Assembly (NCBI GenBank): GCA_002900995.3
Contig: CM035306.1
Span: forward strand, 1,240,001 to 1,304,000
Origin: Ganoderma boninense
Taxonomy: Eukaryota > Basidiomycota > Agaricomycetes > Polyporales > Polyporaceae
Length of the DNA stretch: 64,000 bases
Direction of reading: 5' to 3'
A program made the translations under genes and the position numbers. The notes under the pieces were generated by a model. It searched no databases and had not been told where the DNA came from. It saw nothing but the letters and a program-made list of their open reading frames with translations. Below, piece after piece: positions 24,295-36,400 of the stretch. How positions within the stretch are numbered: position 1 is the stretch's first letter; every line of letters begins with the position of its first letter.

Positions 24295-24847
24295 ATGGAG
24301 GATCAGGAGCTGGCGGCGATTCGTGCGGCGAGGAAGCAGCAGGGGGGTGCGCAGGGCGGAGAGGACGAGAGCGGAAAACAGGCAGCAGAGGAGCAGATGC
24401 GGAGGGATATGCTTGCAACCATTCTGGACTCTGCTGCACGAGAACGATGTGAGTACACCGATCGTTGTATGGTGCGATTAGAACATGCAGTTGAGGTTGT
24501 TATCTTCGCGTAGTGGCGCGTATTGCGCTTGTGAAGCTCGGATAGGGCGCGGCAGGTTGAGGGCTTGCTGGTGCGGATGGCTCAGACCGGGCAGTTGAGG
24601 GGGAAGGGTATCGGAAGAGCAACTCATCGAACTGCTCGATCAGGTGCGTGGATGTCATATTCGTCGTTGTTGGAAGTCCTCATCTGTCTTGTAGCTCGAT
24701 GGTGCTCAGTCCAAGGCTGCACCGTCCAAGGGCTCTATTGTGGTTCGCCTCTCCTGATCCTCTGTTGCGCCATCGCGTGCTAATTCTGCACCTCACGTCT
24801 AACAGTTCCAGCGTAGGAAGGATGCATTCGACGACGACGATTGGTGA
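24295..24847 (+). CDS. PDCD5: PDCD5/TFAR19 family protein with two apparent single-base insertions
   Basis: Exons are 24295-24448, 24514-24643, 24695-24742 and 24806-24847. The pieces read MEDQELAAIRAARKQQ, then MLATILDSAARER, LARIALVK, ARQVEGLLVRMAQTGQLR, SEEQLIELLDQ and FQRRKDAFDDDDW, which together are the full PDCD5 pattern. PDCD5 is a small nuclear/cytoplasmic three-helix protein linked to apoptosis and to chaperonin and chromatin partners. Exon 2 does not read through. The sequence AAGCTCGGATAGG at about 24533 has one base too many between LVK and ARQ, and a five-G run at 24599-24603 has one too many before VSEEQ. Omitting one base at each place restores the conserved motifs (KPDR and RGRVSEE), and the exon then fits its phases exactly. 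Either the gene is broken or the assembly has two indels here. Confidence 0.85.
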
Positions 24848-25687
24848 TCCGGAAGATCGAGAAGAAACCACCTGTACCAGTACCGGCTCCATTTTCCTCA
24901 CTGTTTGTCACAATTCACCGGACCTATTCTTGGTGTTACCCTATTGGAAACGTCCCATCCACAGCGACAGTGACGAACCGCCAAAGACCGCAGGGTGGCA
25001 CGACCACTCAATCATCTCCACTGAGATTCATATCGTGCAAGCCGCCACAATCTACACTGGTCGTCAAGGCGCAAATGCCGGGTCATAGACATTGTGGACG
25101 TGAGGGTTTATAGCCCCGACATGGCCCTCGGTCCATGCGGCAGTCTTTAATTGCGGGTTGTATGGCAGTGTGCCAGGGCAATGTGTCATTCCACCTAGCG
25201 TGAAGAACTTTCGGTGCGAGGCCGATTTCTAAAGCCTGTTTATGTGTTACAGGGCGTGTTGTGACGATCGGCGTGATCGCCGTTCTTGCTGAGAGTGGCT
25301 TGAGGGAAATGGATGATGCAGTTCATTATTAGCCTCCTGCTGCGGGCGAGTGCACATCCGAGATCGTCCTAAACCTTAGGGCAGAGAGCGAACCTTTGCG
25401 TTGTATCACAAATACGACAAGGCTGTTCGAGGTGCCATGATATGAACCACGAAACGTTGTACAGGAGGCAATCTGACCACCGACCGGGAGCTGTGCAGCG
25501 ATGGAATAACGAGCGTCTAGACAGGGTCGGGTATTTGGTCGTGTTGTTTGTGCCACAGCAAAACTCGGCAAGCGCCTCATTTGTCGCGTTTACCACTCTC
25601 CCTGAAACTCTGCATTAGCTCTGCGTTTCCTCCGTCGCCCTCATCCCTCTCAATCGCCCCTCCAACGTCATCCAACGTGCCTCTCAA
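24848..25687. other. Intergenic, upstream region of NOT4
   Basis: About 840 bp without a supported gene. The frames present are short and carry no recognisable motif. Confidence 0.45.
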
Positions 25688-28600
25688 ATGACTACCAGGA
25701 TTCATACCAACTCTCCCCTCCCCGCTCCGGCCATGCACGCCACCCATGCCCTTCCACAGTCGAAGTCGCACGTCCTCGCAGGAGTGCAAGATGCTTACTG
25801 GAGCGACGACGAGGCGGTGCGTACTCCCTAGGAACGCAATTTTCTGCGTAGACGTATCTCACTTTCCCGCAATGTCCGCAGGAGGACGCAGAGTGTCCGC
25901 TTTGTCTCGAGGAGATGGATATATCTGATCTCAATTTCAAGCCGTGCCCTTGCGGTTACCAGGTGCGAATCTCGGTCGCACTCAGTTGCCCTGCCCCCTC
26001 ACGAGCGATTCTCTGCAGGTCTGCCAGTTCTGCTGGCACCACATCAAGGAGAACCTCAACAGCCGTTGCCCTGCGTGCCGGAGGGCGTACACTGATGAGG
26101 CCGTGCAGTTCAAGCCGATCAACCCTGAAGAGTGAGTCTCCCATCTCTTCTTTGGTATCTTTGTTATGCATTGCATGTCATGCTTTCGATGCATTGTCGT
26201 CGCCATGTCTCTGGTGAGGTCTTCTTTGACCGTGCGCAGTCGCGCTCAATTGCGGCGCCCGTGTTCTCTTGCATGCCAGCCTTGTGCCAGCCTCTGTCCA
26301 CAGCAGAGGCATTGCTGCGTAACTGTCACGACCCTAGACGTTTCCCGGGTCGACATTGTCACCCAGCCCGCTGGCAACGTCGATCTCCTTCGTGTTCTTT
26401 GTCTGCCCAAGGCGCCGACCGCCCGGAGCATGGTCGACTATATGCGGCCTCGTGTGGAGTTCGAGGCTACTGGGTTTTCTTCACCCGCCCGCAGTCGCTC
26501 AAATTATTGTTCGCCACGCGACTTGCTGTTCGCGCTCAATATGCGGAATGAATACTGACCCAAAACGTTTGTCGTTAGTCACAAGCGCTTGACACAGCAG
26601 AAGAAGCAACGGGAGCGCGAAAGGAAGGAGCTCGATGCCCTTGGACGCCGTCAGCTCGCGAACGTACGCGTCGTGCAACGTAATGTAGTATATGTTGTTG
26701 GGCTTGGACCGCGGTTCGCTAAGGAAGAGGTACGCCCCCTCTGTTTCTTCCCATCGCTTCGTGCGATCGCCCTGACTCTCGCTCAGCTCCTACCTACACT
26801 GCGTTCGAACGAGTACTTCGGACAGTATGGGAAGATCTCGAAGATCGTGATGAACAAACGCACCCCACCCGGAGGACGCGCGCCTGTTGTGGGCTTGTAT
26901 ATCACATACCACCGGCGAGAGGACGCAGCCCGCGCTATTGCGGCTGTCGACGGTGCGCCGTCGCCAGGCGGGGGAGGGGAGATCATGCGGGCGAGCCACG
27001 GGACGACGAAGTACTGCATGGCGTTCTTGCGCGGGGTCACCTGCCCCGATCACAGCTGCATGAACTTGCACGAATGGGGCGACGAGAAGGATTGTTTCAC
27101 GAAGGAGGATCTCACTACGTTGAAACACACAATGAAGGACACTGAGACTCGCCGTACGACGACGATTAAGAAGGGAGACGAGGCTGAAGGTAAGCATGTG
27201 CGCTGAAATTTATGTGCAAGTAATTGACTGCTTGTGGTAGGTCTTCCGCGCGCGGCATCCTGGGCCAACAAGAGCAATGCGTCGCTTGCCAGCACTGCGC
27301 TGCACAATAATACCAATGCCATCAGTCAGGCCTCACGCGGCGCCCGTCGTACGGGGATGCCTGCACGGCAACAGCGGTCTGGCTCGACAACAACTCCTGC
27401 ACCTGCCATTGTGGAGGTTCGAAAGAAGAGCGCCGCAAAGGCAGCTTCGCAAGCATCTTCATCTCGGCCTGCAACTCCTTCATCTCTTCCCAATCGTCCC
27501 CTCACGCCAGCAACTGCGAAGATAGCCAAGGTCAAGGAGATAGTTGCCGCCCCACCACCGCCTCCTCCACCACGGTCTCCGACGTCTTCTCTCGGCATCG
27601 CATCCGACGCTGGTTCTGGAGTCCCCGATGTCGCGTCTCCTCGGTCACCCGTCCCACCTCCATCCAGAGATATCCCGTCTGCGCCCCCCGGTCTTCCAGC
27701 AGTCCCCCCGGGCCTTACCCCTGTCGTACCACCTGGTCTTGCTACGCCGCCGGGTCTCCCGCCGCCGCCATCCCGTGCCGCCTCCGAAGCGGCATCGCCC
27801 CAGATTCCCATGCAACAATCTCAGTCATCATACCAGATGTCCTCGCAGGCGCAGGCTCTTATGGAAGACCTCCGTGCCCGCAGGGAGGGCAACGTCGCCG
27901 CTGTCGTCCAGAGTCCATTTCCCGATTTCGACCGCATGCTCCAATCGCTCAATAACGACACCGAGTTCGGAGGATTCAGCTTCAATTTGGATCCCAATCT
28001 TGCTGGAGACGTGCAGGAAGACACGCTCACTCTACCTGACTTCGACACGGACGCCAGCGTGCCGTTCAGCGGCAGCTTCTTCGACGTGTTTCCCACATTG
28101 CGGCCGAGTGGACAAGCCTCGACCAGTCCTTTGATGCCGCCACCTGGAATCCCCTTCGCATCGCCGAACTCGCGTACTGTGTTCGATCCGCTCACTAGCA
28201 AGGGTACTCTGGAGCGCCAGTCGACAGGCTCTAGCTATACTGGTTCTTTCAACCCTTTCGCTGGAGATGGCTCAGACGATGCCCCATCGCGCAAGTACTC
28301 ACCCATGGATGAAGAACGGAAGGTGTCCAGGTTCGGCTTCGCACGTGGACGCCACGGTTCTGCGTCGTCTTCGTTACATGCATCCTCTCCTCTCACCAAC
28401 GGGGAGAGTCTATCGCAGCTGGCACTCCACAACAACTCGGCGGAATTCTCTGGACATGCATCTCAGCCGCAGCCGCAGCAGTGGTCATTCCCTGCGCGGC
28501 ACCACGAGTTCGCGAACCATTACCAGAGCACTTCGGCGATGAGTTCGCCGTTGGCTCAGCACATGCAAGCAGCGCCACCGCACTTCAATCACAACCACAG

Positions 28601-31137
28601 TCATGCTCATAACCACAACCAACAGCAGCCGCTACCGCAGTTGAACCGCTTCCAGTCGTACGACAACGGCGGGGTCAGTGAGCAGCAGCTGAGGGATCTG
28701 ATTATGTCGAGTCGCGAGCGAGCGAACGTATCGAGGAACGGACCGATGGGTAGGGCTCCTTTAGTTGGATATGTGTAATCTGTTGTTGACTTAGCGAATT
28801 TCTCTCTCGTCTTTATGACACACACCTCTTCTATGACACAGACCAGACACCGTTCAGCCCAGGACAGCCGTTCAGTGATCCAGCTATCATGTCAGCGAGG
28901 TTGGCTTCTCCAAGTCTTAGTCAGGCGATGCCGAATGGTCGGTTTCCCGCCCCACCCGGCGTCGAAGGGTTCGGATCCCACCCGATGGCCTTCGGACCCC
29001 CGCCTGGGTTGCCTTTTCCGGACGAGACAGTAGGAAGTCCCGCGCTCGCGAATCACCAGCACGGGTACGGAAGCGGGCCATCAACAAGCATGGAGGTTTC
29101 GCAGGGCGGGTCAGCACATGGTGAGTCCATCTTCCGTCGTCTCGCGGGGTGGGAGTCCCAGGTCAGTGTACCGAGCTGCCGTGCTTTCAGTGCGGAAACT
29201 GTATCATCGGCCTTGATCTGAACCGTCTCGACGGCCCGGTTGTCCTCCCCCTCTCTCACTCTCCCCGTCGCTGCTCGCTTCGTCTGCCCCCCGGTAGGAG
29301 TCCCGTGACGCTGACCATACGCTTGTTCCTCTTGTTGGGTATGCCCATCCCCTCCTTTTCATCCGTCCATCCTCCATTTCCCTCGACCCTGATCCCTTCG
29401 CAATTTTCGTGACGCTCTGACTGTCCTTCTCGTTTTTGTCTACCCTCCTCGCCTCCTTCTGTTGTTACGTACCTTGCTTCGTTTCGCAATGTCTTCCTCG
29501 GCGGCGGGTGTGCAGTGTCAACGGTCCCTTCTCCGGCTCCCCCAGAGTCCCCCGCTCTGTCTACCTCCGACTTCCCCGCGCTAGGGGCGGCCACCGAGCA
29601 ACCTGTCCCTTCCGACAAGCCCCAGGCTAGCGTTGATCCTGCGATCGCCGCTATCGAGACGCTCAATACTGCAGCCCAAGAAAAGGCTGCTCGTAAGGCT
29701 GCGAAGAAGGCCGCTGCTGCAGAGCGCGCTGCGGAACGGGCCAAGATCGCCCAGGAAAAGGCGGCCGTACGCGCAGCAGAGAAGGAAAAGTTGGCCAAGG
29801 AGAAGGCCGCAGAGAAGGAGCGACTCGCCAAGGAGAAAGCCGAAAAGGAGCAGGTGGCGAAGGAGAAGGCTGAACGAGAGAAGGCTGAGAGGGCGAAGGC
29901 GGCTAAGGAAAGAGCGGAGGCGGCGAGAGAGAAGGCTGAGAAGGAGGCAGCGGAGAAGGCGGAGAGGGAGCGTGCTGCTGAAGCGCATAGGGCTGCAGCT
30001 GCAGCTGCGAAGGCCAGCAAGCAAGCTGCGTCCAAGGTGGTGAAGGCTCCTGCTCCATCCTCCTCGACTGCTGTTGTCTCGCCAGACAAGGCGGGGCGGA
30101 AAGCGCAAGTTGCCAAGCAGGCTGCTGGTGCTTCCACTCTACTTCCCGACGGTGTCGTCCAAGCTCCCATCCTCGCAAGGATGCCAAAGAAAAACAAGCC
30201 CGTCACCAAGCCCATCAAGATCCCGAGGGAGGATCACAGCGTGGACGCCGGCTCCCCTATGCCCTCCGCCGCCACTTCAGATGCGCCTCAGCTGCCAGAC
30301 GGTCGAGGTCAGGATAGCAGCTCCAACAACTCGCGCGCTCATTCGGTCGACCGGGCGCTACCGATCCAACCCATGTCGGTCAAGGAGATGCTCGACGAGC
30401 TACAGACTCAGTTCCCTTGGCTTGCGATCTCCAAGCACCCGTTCTTCGACATGACGAAGATCAACCCTGCCTCGAAGGTCCCCCTCGAGTACGGCCCCCT
30501 CGTCCACGCGCTTTCCGCGCTCTCCGTCGGCGGCGGCTCTTTCGCGAACAACATGCCCTCCGGCTCTATCGACAATGCGGTGTCTTCGTTCCAGCAGTTG
30601 CTCGAGACGCTCACGCAGACTATCTCCGACCTTCTCCGACTGCTTCCCCGTACCACTTGGGACGACAGCTCTTCGTTCGACGGCGTCCTCCGCGACATGC
30701 TGAAGGGCGACGATTTCCTCGACGACGGTGGAGACGATCAGAACGGCCAGGGGAAGGAAGACGAGGTGGCGGCGCTGACGCTCGCGCTCGAGCGCCGTGC
30801 GCGGTGGATGGAGGTCCAGCTGTCGAAGCTCGAGGAGCTCCACCGGGACATCAACAACGCCGCAGTGCGCGCCGTGCTGACGTTCAACGACAGCGGCTGG
30901 GACCCGCACGGGGTGCTGCCGCGCATCGGCAACACGCTGAGCCGGTTCGACCAGGTCGGGCTCGTGCCCGAGGAGGGCACGGACGGGATGCGCGCGATGA
31001 CGGCGGACGAGCTGGAGAAGAAGCTGGTCGTGGCGAAGGAGGCGGCGCAGTTTGTCGAGGCGGAGCTGAGGGAGGTCATGCGGAGCTTGCAGGGACTGAG
31101 GCCGTCGGACGACGGTGGTGCGATGGACGATATTTGA
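25688..31137 (+). CDS. NOT4: NOT4-like E3 ubiquitin ligase of the CCR4-NOT complex
   Basis: Eight exons join exactly in frame: 25688-25816, 25882-25962, 26019-26131, 26579-26729, 26787-27189, 27241-28749, 28842-29120 and 29516-31137, giving 1428 aa. A C4C4 RING begins at Cys48 (CPLCLEEMDI, CPCGYQVCQFCWHHI, CPACRRAY). An RRM spans about 137-230 (NVVYVVGLGPRF, VGLYITYHRREDAARAI), with a CCCH finger at 235-253 (CMAFLRGVTCPDHSCMNLH). This order is diagnostic of Not4/CNOT4, which ubiquitinates ribosomal and co-translational quality-control substrates and works with the cytoplasmic deadenylase complex. A Pro/Ser-rich disordered region follows, then an Ala/Lys/Glu coiled coil encoded at about 29650-30040, and a helical C-terminal domain (PMSVKEMLDELQTQFPWLAI). 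Introns 3 (447 nt) and 7 (395 nt) are unusually long here. Confidence 0.93.
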
Positions 31138-31361
31138 TTGACTGGACAATCCTGGGCGCTGGGCGCCAGGGGCCAAGACGGATTTTGTGGCTTGTACGAG
31201 CGTATAGATACAATATCCCCCGCGTGAACTTGAAAATAATACCTGGGTTTGGTTCTTTGCCCTCCTTGACTGGCTCGACGATCTTTGGTCTTTGACAATC
31301 GGGGATGCAATGTTCACAGAAAAGCAAGTTACAATAAAATTTTCTGTTGATGCATGGAAAC

Positions 31362-32184
31362 TTAGTAGTACAGTGTCTGCGCGGTATCAATGGTATCGAT
31401 GTCTGCAATCTCGTGAAGCTGGGTAGAACACTCGACTGCTTTCGGCGTAACTTCAAACCACAAGGCATGGGCCTAAGGCGCGGAATGTCAACCCTTTGAC
31501 CGTCAAGGAAGAGTATGATTTTTCAGAACTCACCTGATCGCTTGGCCACCCCATTAGGAAAACCATCGTATGGTCGTTCTCAACGATCCGCCCAGAGGTG
31601 GCCAGCACGGGGGAGAACGGCGACTTGTCTGCATTGGCCAGGTCGACGAGTTGGCTCAAGGCCGACTCCAGCTCCTCGATGGTCCTTCCAGGATGCAGCG
31701 AACAGGTTGCCACTTCGAGGATCGGAGCTTCGAGGGCGGCGTATGGCTCAGTTGAGGTTTTTATGTGGATCATCGTGATGTGGGGCAGGTCGAACATGGC
31801 GGTGATACCGTCGAGCATGGGTTGGTACTCAGCCTTGTTGTTCATGAACTTTTGGTGTTGCTCGAGCGTCTCCCATACTGGGGCGCGGGCACAGACGTGT
31901 GAGAATGGAGAATGGGGGAATGAATGCATCGAAGTGACGCACCATAGAAGCCGTACGCAATCGTGCTGTCCTCGCTTTTCACGCCGTAGTACGCTCTATG
32001 GTCGTGATGACGTGGTCAGGACCGACCATATGACGGGATACAACACCGTAGAGGGGGTAACTTACTTGATTGCACCATCTTGCTTCAAGATACGGTCATA
32101 AGACGGCTTCACGAGCGTGGAGTCCGCAGGACTAGTTTGAAAGCGCTTTGGTGCGGGGCCGAAGACAAGCTCAGTGATCGGCAT
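31362..32184 (-). CDS. Dimeric alpha/beta-barrel (ABM-like) protein, copy 1
   Basis: Four exons join exactly: 32066-32184, 31943-31995, 31534-31877 and 31362-31472, giving 208 aa. It starts MPITELVFGPAPKRFQ and contains a VWETLEQHQKFM motif, then ITMIHIKTSTEPYAALEAP, LEVATCSLHPGRTIEEL and TMVFLMGWPSDQAH. The helix-strand spacing, with a tryptophan before EQH and a second half that repeats the pattern, fits the antibiotic-biosynthesis-monooxygenase-like ferredoxin fold common in fungi. No catalytic residue can be assigned. A close paralogue lies at 40374-41215 on the other strand with matching exon lengths. It converges on the NOT4 3' end, 224 bp away. Confidence 0.75.
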
Positions 32185-33463
32185 GCTGAAGAACCAGAGC
32201 CCGAGTCGCGGTCCACAGGGTGAGAACGGGGGGTAACAGAGAGGGACCGTGAAGGTCGCGTCCTTGTTCGTGGTGCCCTCGACGATCCTTTTCTCATTGT
32301 AACCTAGATACTCCGACGTGAGAATGGGAGCTGATCACAAAGGAGGACAGCTTCCCCGTCAGTCGGAACGAGCTGAGCTAAATTGGGGTTCGAGGCGTCT
32401 CGGATAAGTACGGCGGAGCTGGGGTTTCAAGGCCCTCTGAGAGCTGCGCGGTACCAGTCTGTCCACACGGTGTGGCTCACTACCCCGTAAAGAAGCCAAA
32501 ATCCCGATAGCGGCCACCTGCGTGGGGACAGCGTTCAAGCCATCAATGAAGCTGTCTTGTCATCATGGAAAGCATCTCTAAACCAGTGTTGTCCGTCACT
32601 GCGATCTCGGAGATGATTTCATCGAAATGAGACCGGTCAATGACCAACGCTGGGCAGTTATTTGGAGGCTTAGACTGACCTCGTGTTCATAATCATCACG
32701 GTGACTCAAAGGTCAGACTGGTATCGACAAAAGCAAATGTGGGCAAACTTGGCTCATTCGGACAACTGCGCCTAGCGACTTTGGAGAGCCCTCCAAGTAC
32801 CAGTGCCAGAAGCGGCTGGAAGGATTCCTTGACGTCAATCAAAGGAATGCTGCTGATGCTTTGACTGGGGTCAGTCATTGATCATCCGTACACTCTGAGC
32901 GAGGCGCACCTTGAGCTGGAAAATTGATCGTCAGTCGAATAAAACCTCCGATGTCGAGACCACCAACAGTTTGCGGTGCATCGACAGGAAACTATCACAC
33001 CAAGGCTGAGCTCGCAATTGAGAACTTGTCTTTTGTTTGTCCACACTCTCCTCGTTATAAGTAGGATGATAGGACGGCCGTCCATAACCATGTTCGACGT
33101 CAAAATTCTTCAGTAGGAGAGTGCACAGGGAGTGCCAGGCTCATGAGCGCATGAGCTCCTGCTGAGTCCGAGTGTCCTTGACACAAAACATGGTGCCGAT
33201 ACCTGTGAGGCCAAGTCAGATTTCGACCTTCAATTCGCAGAAAGAGGAAAGGCCCATACACATTTAACCACCCCTTGCACTGGCTCGCGGGGAGAGGATC
33301 ATCAACAGGCCTTTGACGCCCAGATGAGCGAGACGAGGGGCGCGCGGGTGGCGGGTGGCGGACCCGACGCTTGATCTTGGACGACCTCAGCAGGGCTCAA
33401 CAGCCTGCAGACGGCCTCTCTTGCTCTCGTCAACGGTCATCACTGTCGCGCATCCTTGGTTGA
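32185..33463. other. Divergent intergenic region
   Basis: About 1.3 kb between the ABM-like gene (minus) and PAN2 (plus). No gene is supported; short frames only. Confidence 0.45.
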
Positions 33464-36400
33464 ATGTCGACGACCTACCACCAAATCCCCTCGCTTGTCT
33501 ACCAGAGGGATATCTTGCCACAGCCGATCACTGCACTCTCCTTTGATCCTGTTTCCGACATTCTTTGGTCTGGCACGAACTCTGGTCATGTATGCGCAAA
33601 CTACACCCCTCAAGGGCTCAGGGGGGTCCACTACCCCGTAGGGGGGCACCTCGCGGTAAAGAAGATCCTGGCGACGGACTCGAATGTCATCGCCTCCGGA
33701 GTCGCGAGCGAAGGCATTGGTGCATGGAGCAAGGGAGGCATTAACAGCTGGTATTTCAAGTAAGACATTCATTTTGCTCGTGCGCATATTGCGGAACTAG
33801 AGCTATCGTCAGGGCGGGTGGGCACATAACCACCTTCTCGAATAAGGCGTCGAACGCACCTACTGTTGCGGTTTCGACGGCCACTTCGGAATTGATCCTT
33901 CTCAACACTCAGACCGGGTCGGTCGTTCGAAGGTCCTCCATGCCTTCTATCCTCACGCACCTTCACTTCACCGCCTCCCAGTCCTACTTTGTTTCTGGAG
34001 ATGCAGATGGTTGGATCCGACTGCATGATCCGCGAGATGTGACCGCTCGCTCCTATGGCTCGAGCGCCGTCAAGGCGCACCTCAGTGGCATCCAGGGTAT
34101 TGAGGCAACATCGACTCTCCTGTATACGATCGGACTTGGCATTCGGTGAGGACCGATCCCTCTGCCTGAACCACTCGACCAGCATACTTACGGTCGACAG
34201 TCAAGGGAGACCATTCCCTGACCCGCTCGTGAAGGTCTACGACTTGCGTACCCTCAAAGCGCTGCCTCCCATCCCGTTCTCTGCTGGTCCCTCTTTTATC
34301 ACGCGGTTCTCAAATCGCCCTTCGACCCTTGCGATCACTTCCAACCAAGGCCTGGTTCAGATCGTCGACACCTCGAACCCGAATGCCAACGAATTCTGCC
34401 AACTGGATACGCCATCGTTCATCAGTTCCGTTGCGGTCTCTCCCACCGCGGCGTACATGGCTTTTGGGGATTCGGACGGTGCCATTCATCTGCTCTCCGC
34501 CGCGGACGAGGAAGCGATGTTACCGTTGAACGGCTTTGAAGGAAAGCCTATCGATTGGCCTGATAGCCCTGAACCACTCCCAGAAATTATTTGGACAGAC
34601 ACAACGTATGTATGTTGCGTAAGCGACGTTTATCTCTAACTGAAAATCCACACAGTCCGTTGAATACCGTCGGGCTGCCACACTATCAACATCTTCTACT
34701 TTCATCCTGGTCGAACGAGTTTGGGCCGTCGAACATGTACTTCCCGCCTCCGCCCAAGATTCCACCGCAGATAATGAACTCGATCAAAGTCAACGACACC
34801 ATTGCCTACGCGGCCTTGCCGAAGGAGTTGAGAGGTAGACGAAACGTCGTCGCAACCGCGCCACGAAAGCCGAACGGGAGGTTCAGGAGTGGCAAGTCAC
34901 GCTACAACGACGTGAGTCCCGTTGGTTGATTCGACTTGGGATGATGCTGACCATACGCGCATAGTCTGAGCCAGTTACGCCTACTTTTGAGCTTCAGCCC
35001 GACGTCATTCCCAAGGCCTATCGCAAAGTCGAGATTGAGTACTCGAAATTCGGCGTCGAGGACTTCGATTTTGGTTTCTACAACAGGACGCCGTTCAGTG
35101 GTCTAGAGACGCACATTCTCAACTCGTACACAAATCCGTTGGTTCAAGCGCTGCATTATACGATGCCCATCCGGCGGTTAGCCAAGTCGCACATCACGAC
35201 GGACTGTCCTCGTGAACACTGCCTTTTGTGTGAGCTTGGATTCGTGACGCGTATGCTTGAGGACGCGCGGGGCACAAACTGCCAGTCCAGTAACTTCTGC
35301 AAGACCGTCGGCGTGCTTGCACAGCGTAAGTATTTATCCAACCGCGAGAGCTGGACATGTCGCTGACGTTTGTATGTAGTGAACAATAGCATCGAGCTCA
35401 TGGACTACGGCCGAGAAAGCGCGGAGCTGAACTACGCCCACATGATTCAGCTCTTCCACCGCTTCCTCATCGACCACCTCAGCTCGGAAGGCAACTCATT
35501 CCCGCACAACCCGAGCCTCCTTCCGAACGCTGGCTCGGCTGACCTCCTCTCTCCTGCCCCAGCGCCGATCACGCAGCTGCTCGGCATTGACGCCAAGAAC
35601 ATCATTGTCTGCTCCTCGTGCCACGCCGTGCGCGAGAAGGAGAACATGACGCACCTGGTCGACATGACCTACCCGGTGCGCAAGGTCCCGACCAACGACC
35701 CCGCGCAGGAGACGGACTTTGCGTCGATCGTGCGCAACTCGCTCCTGCGCCAGACGACGCACAAGGCGACGTGCCAGACGTGCAAGCAGTTCGCGACGTT
35801 CGAGTCGCGGCGGTCGATCCGGTCGCGCGACCTGCCGCCGCTGCTCGCGGTGAACGCGGCGGCGCACGGCGAGGAGACGCACAAGTTCTGGCGGGATCAG
35901 CGGAAGCAGACGTTCCTGCAGCCTCGGATCGAGCTCAGGGGCCAGATCGAGGGCATGGACGACCCTGAGACGGTCACCTACGAGCTCCGAGCAATGGTCG
36001 CGCAGGTCGTCGCGAAGGATGCGCGCTCGCATTTGGTTGCCATTGTCAAAGGTGAGCCCTGTGCGCTCCCTTTTTGCGAGAAGGATGATACTGAATACAG
36101 TGCCGGTCTCAGTGCCCGAGGCCGAGGAGTCCGACCCGGAGCCGTGGTTCATCTTCAATGACTTCGCGGTGCAGAACATTACCGAGAGTGAGGCGCTGAG
36201 CATCCCGTCGGGTTGGAAGGTGAGCCTCAACCTGCCTGCGACGAACTTCACTGTCATGCCAGGCTAACGCGAACCACGGGTTAGGTGCCCGCCATCCTCT
36301 ACCTGGAGCGTGTCGACGTCTGTCAACGCCTCGACTTCACCGGGCTGCCGGACAAGATGGACCCCTCGATTCTGTGTCGAGATACCAATATTGCAATGTG

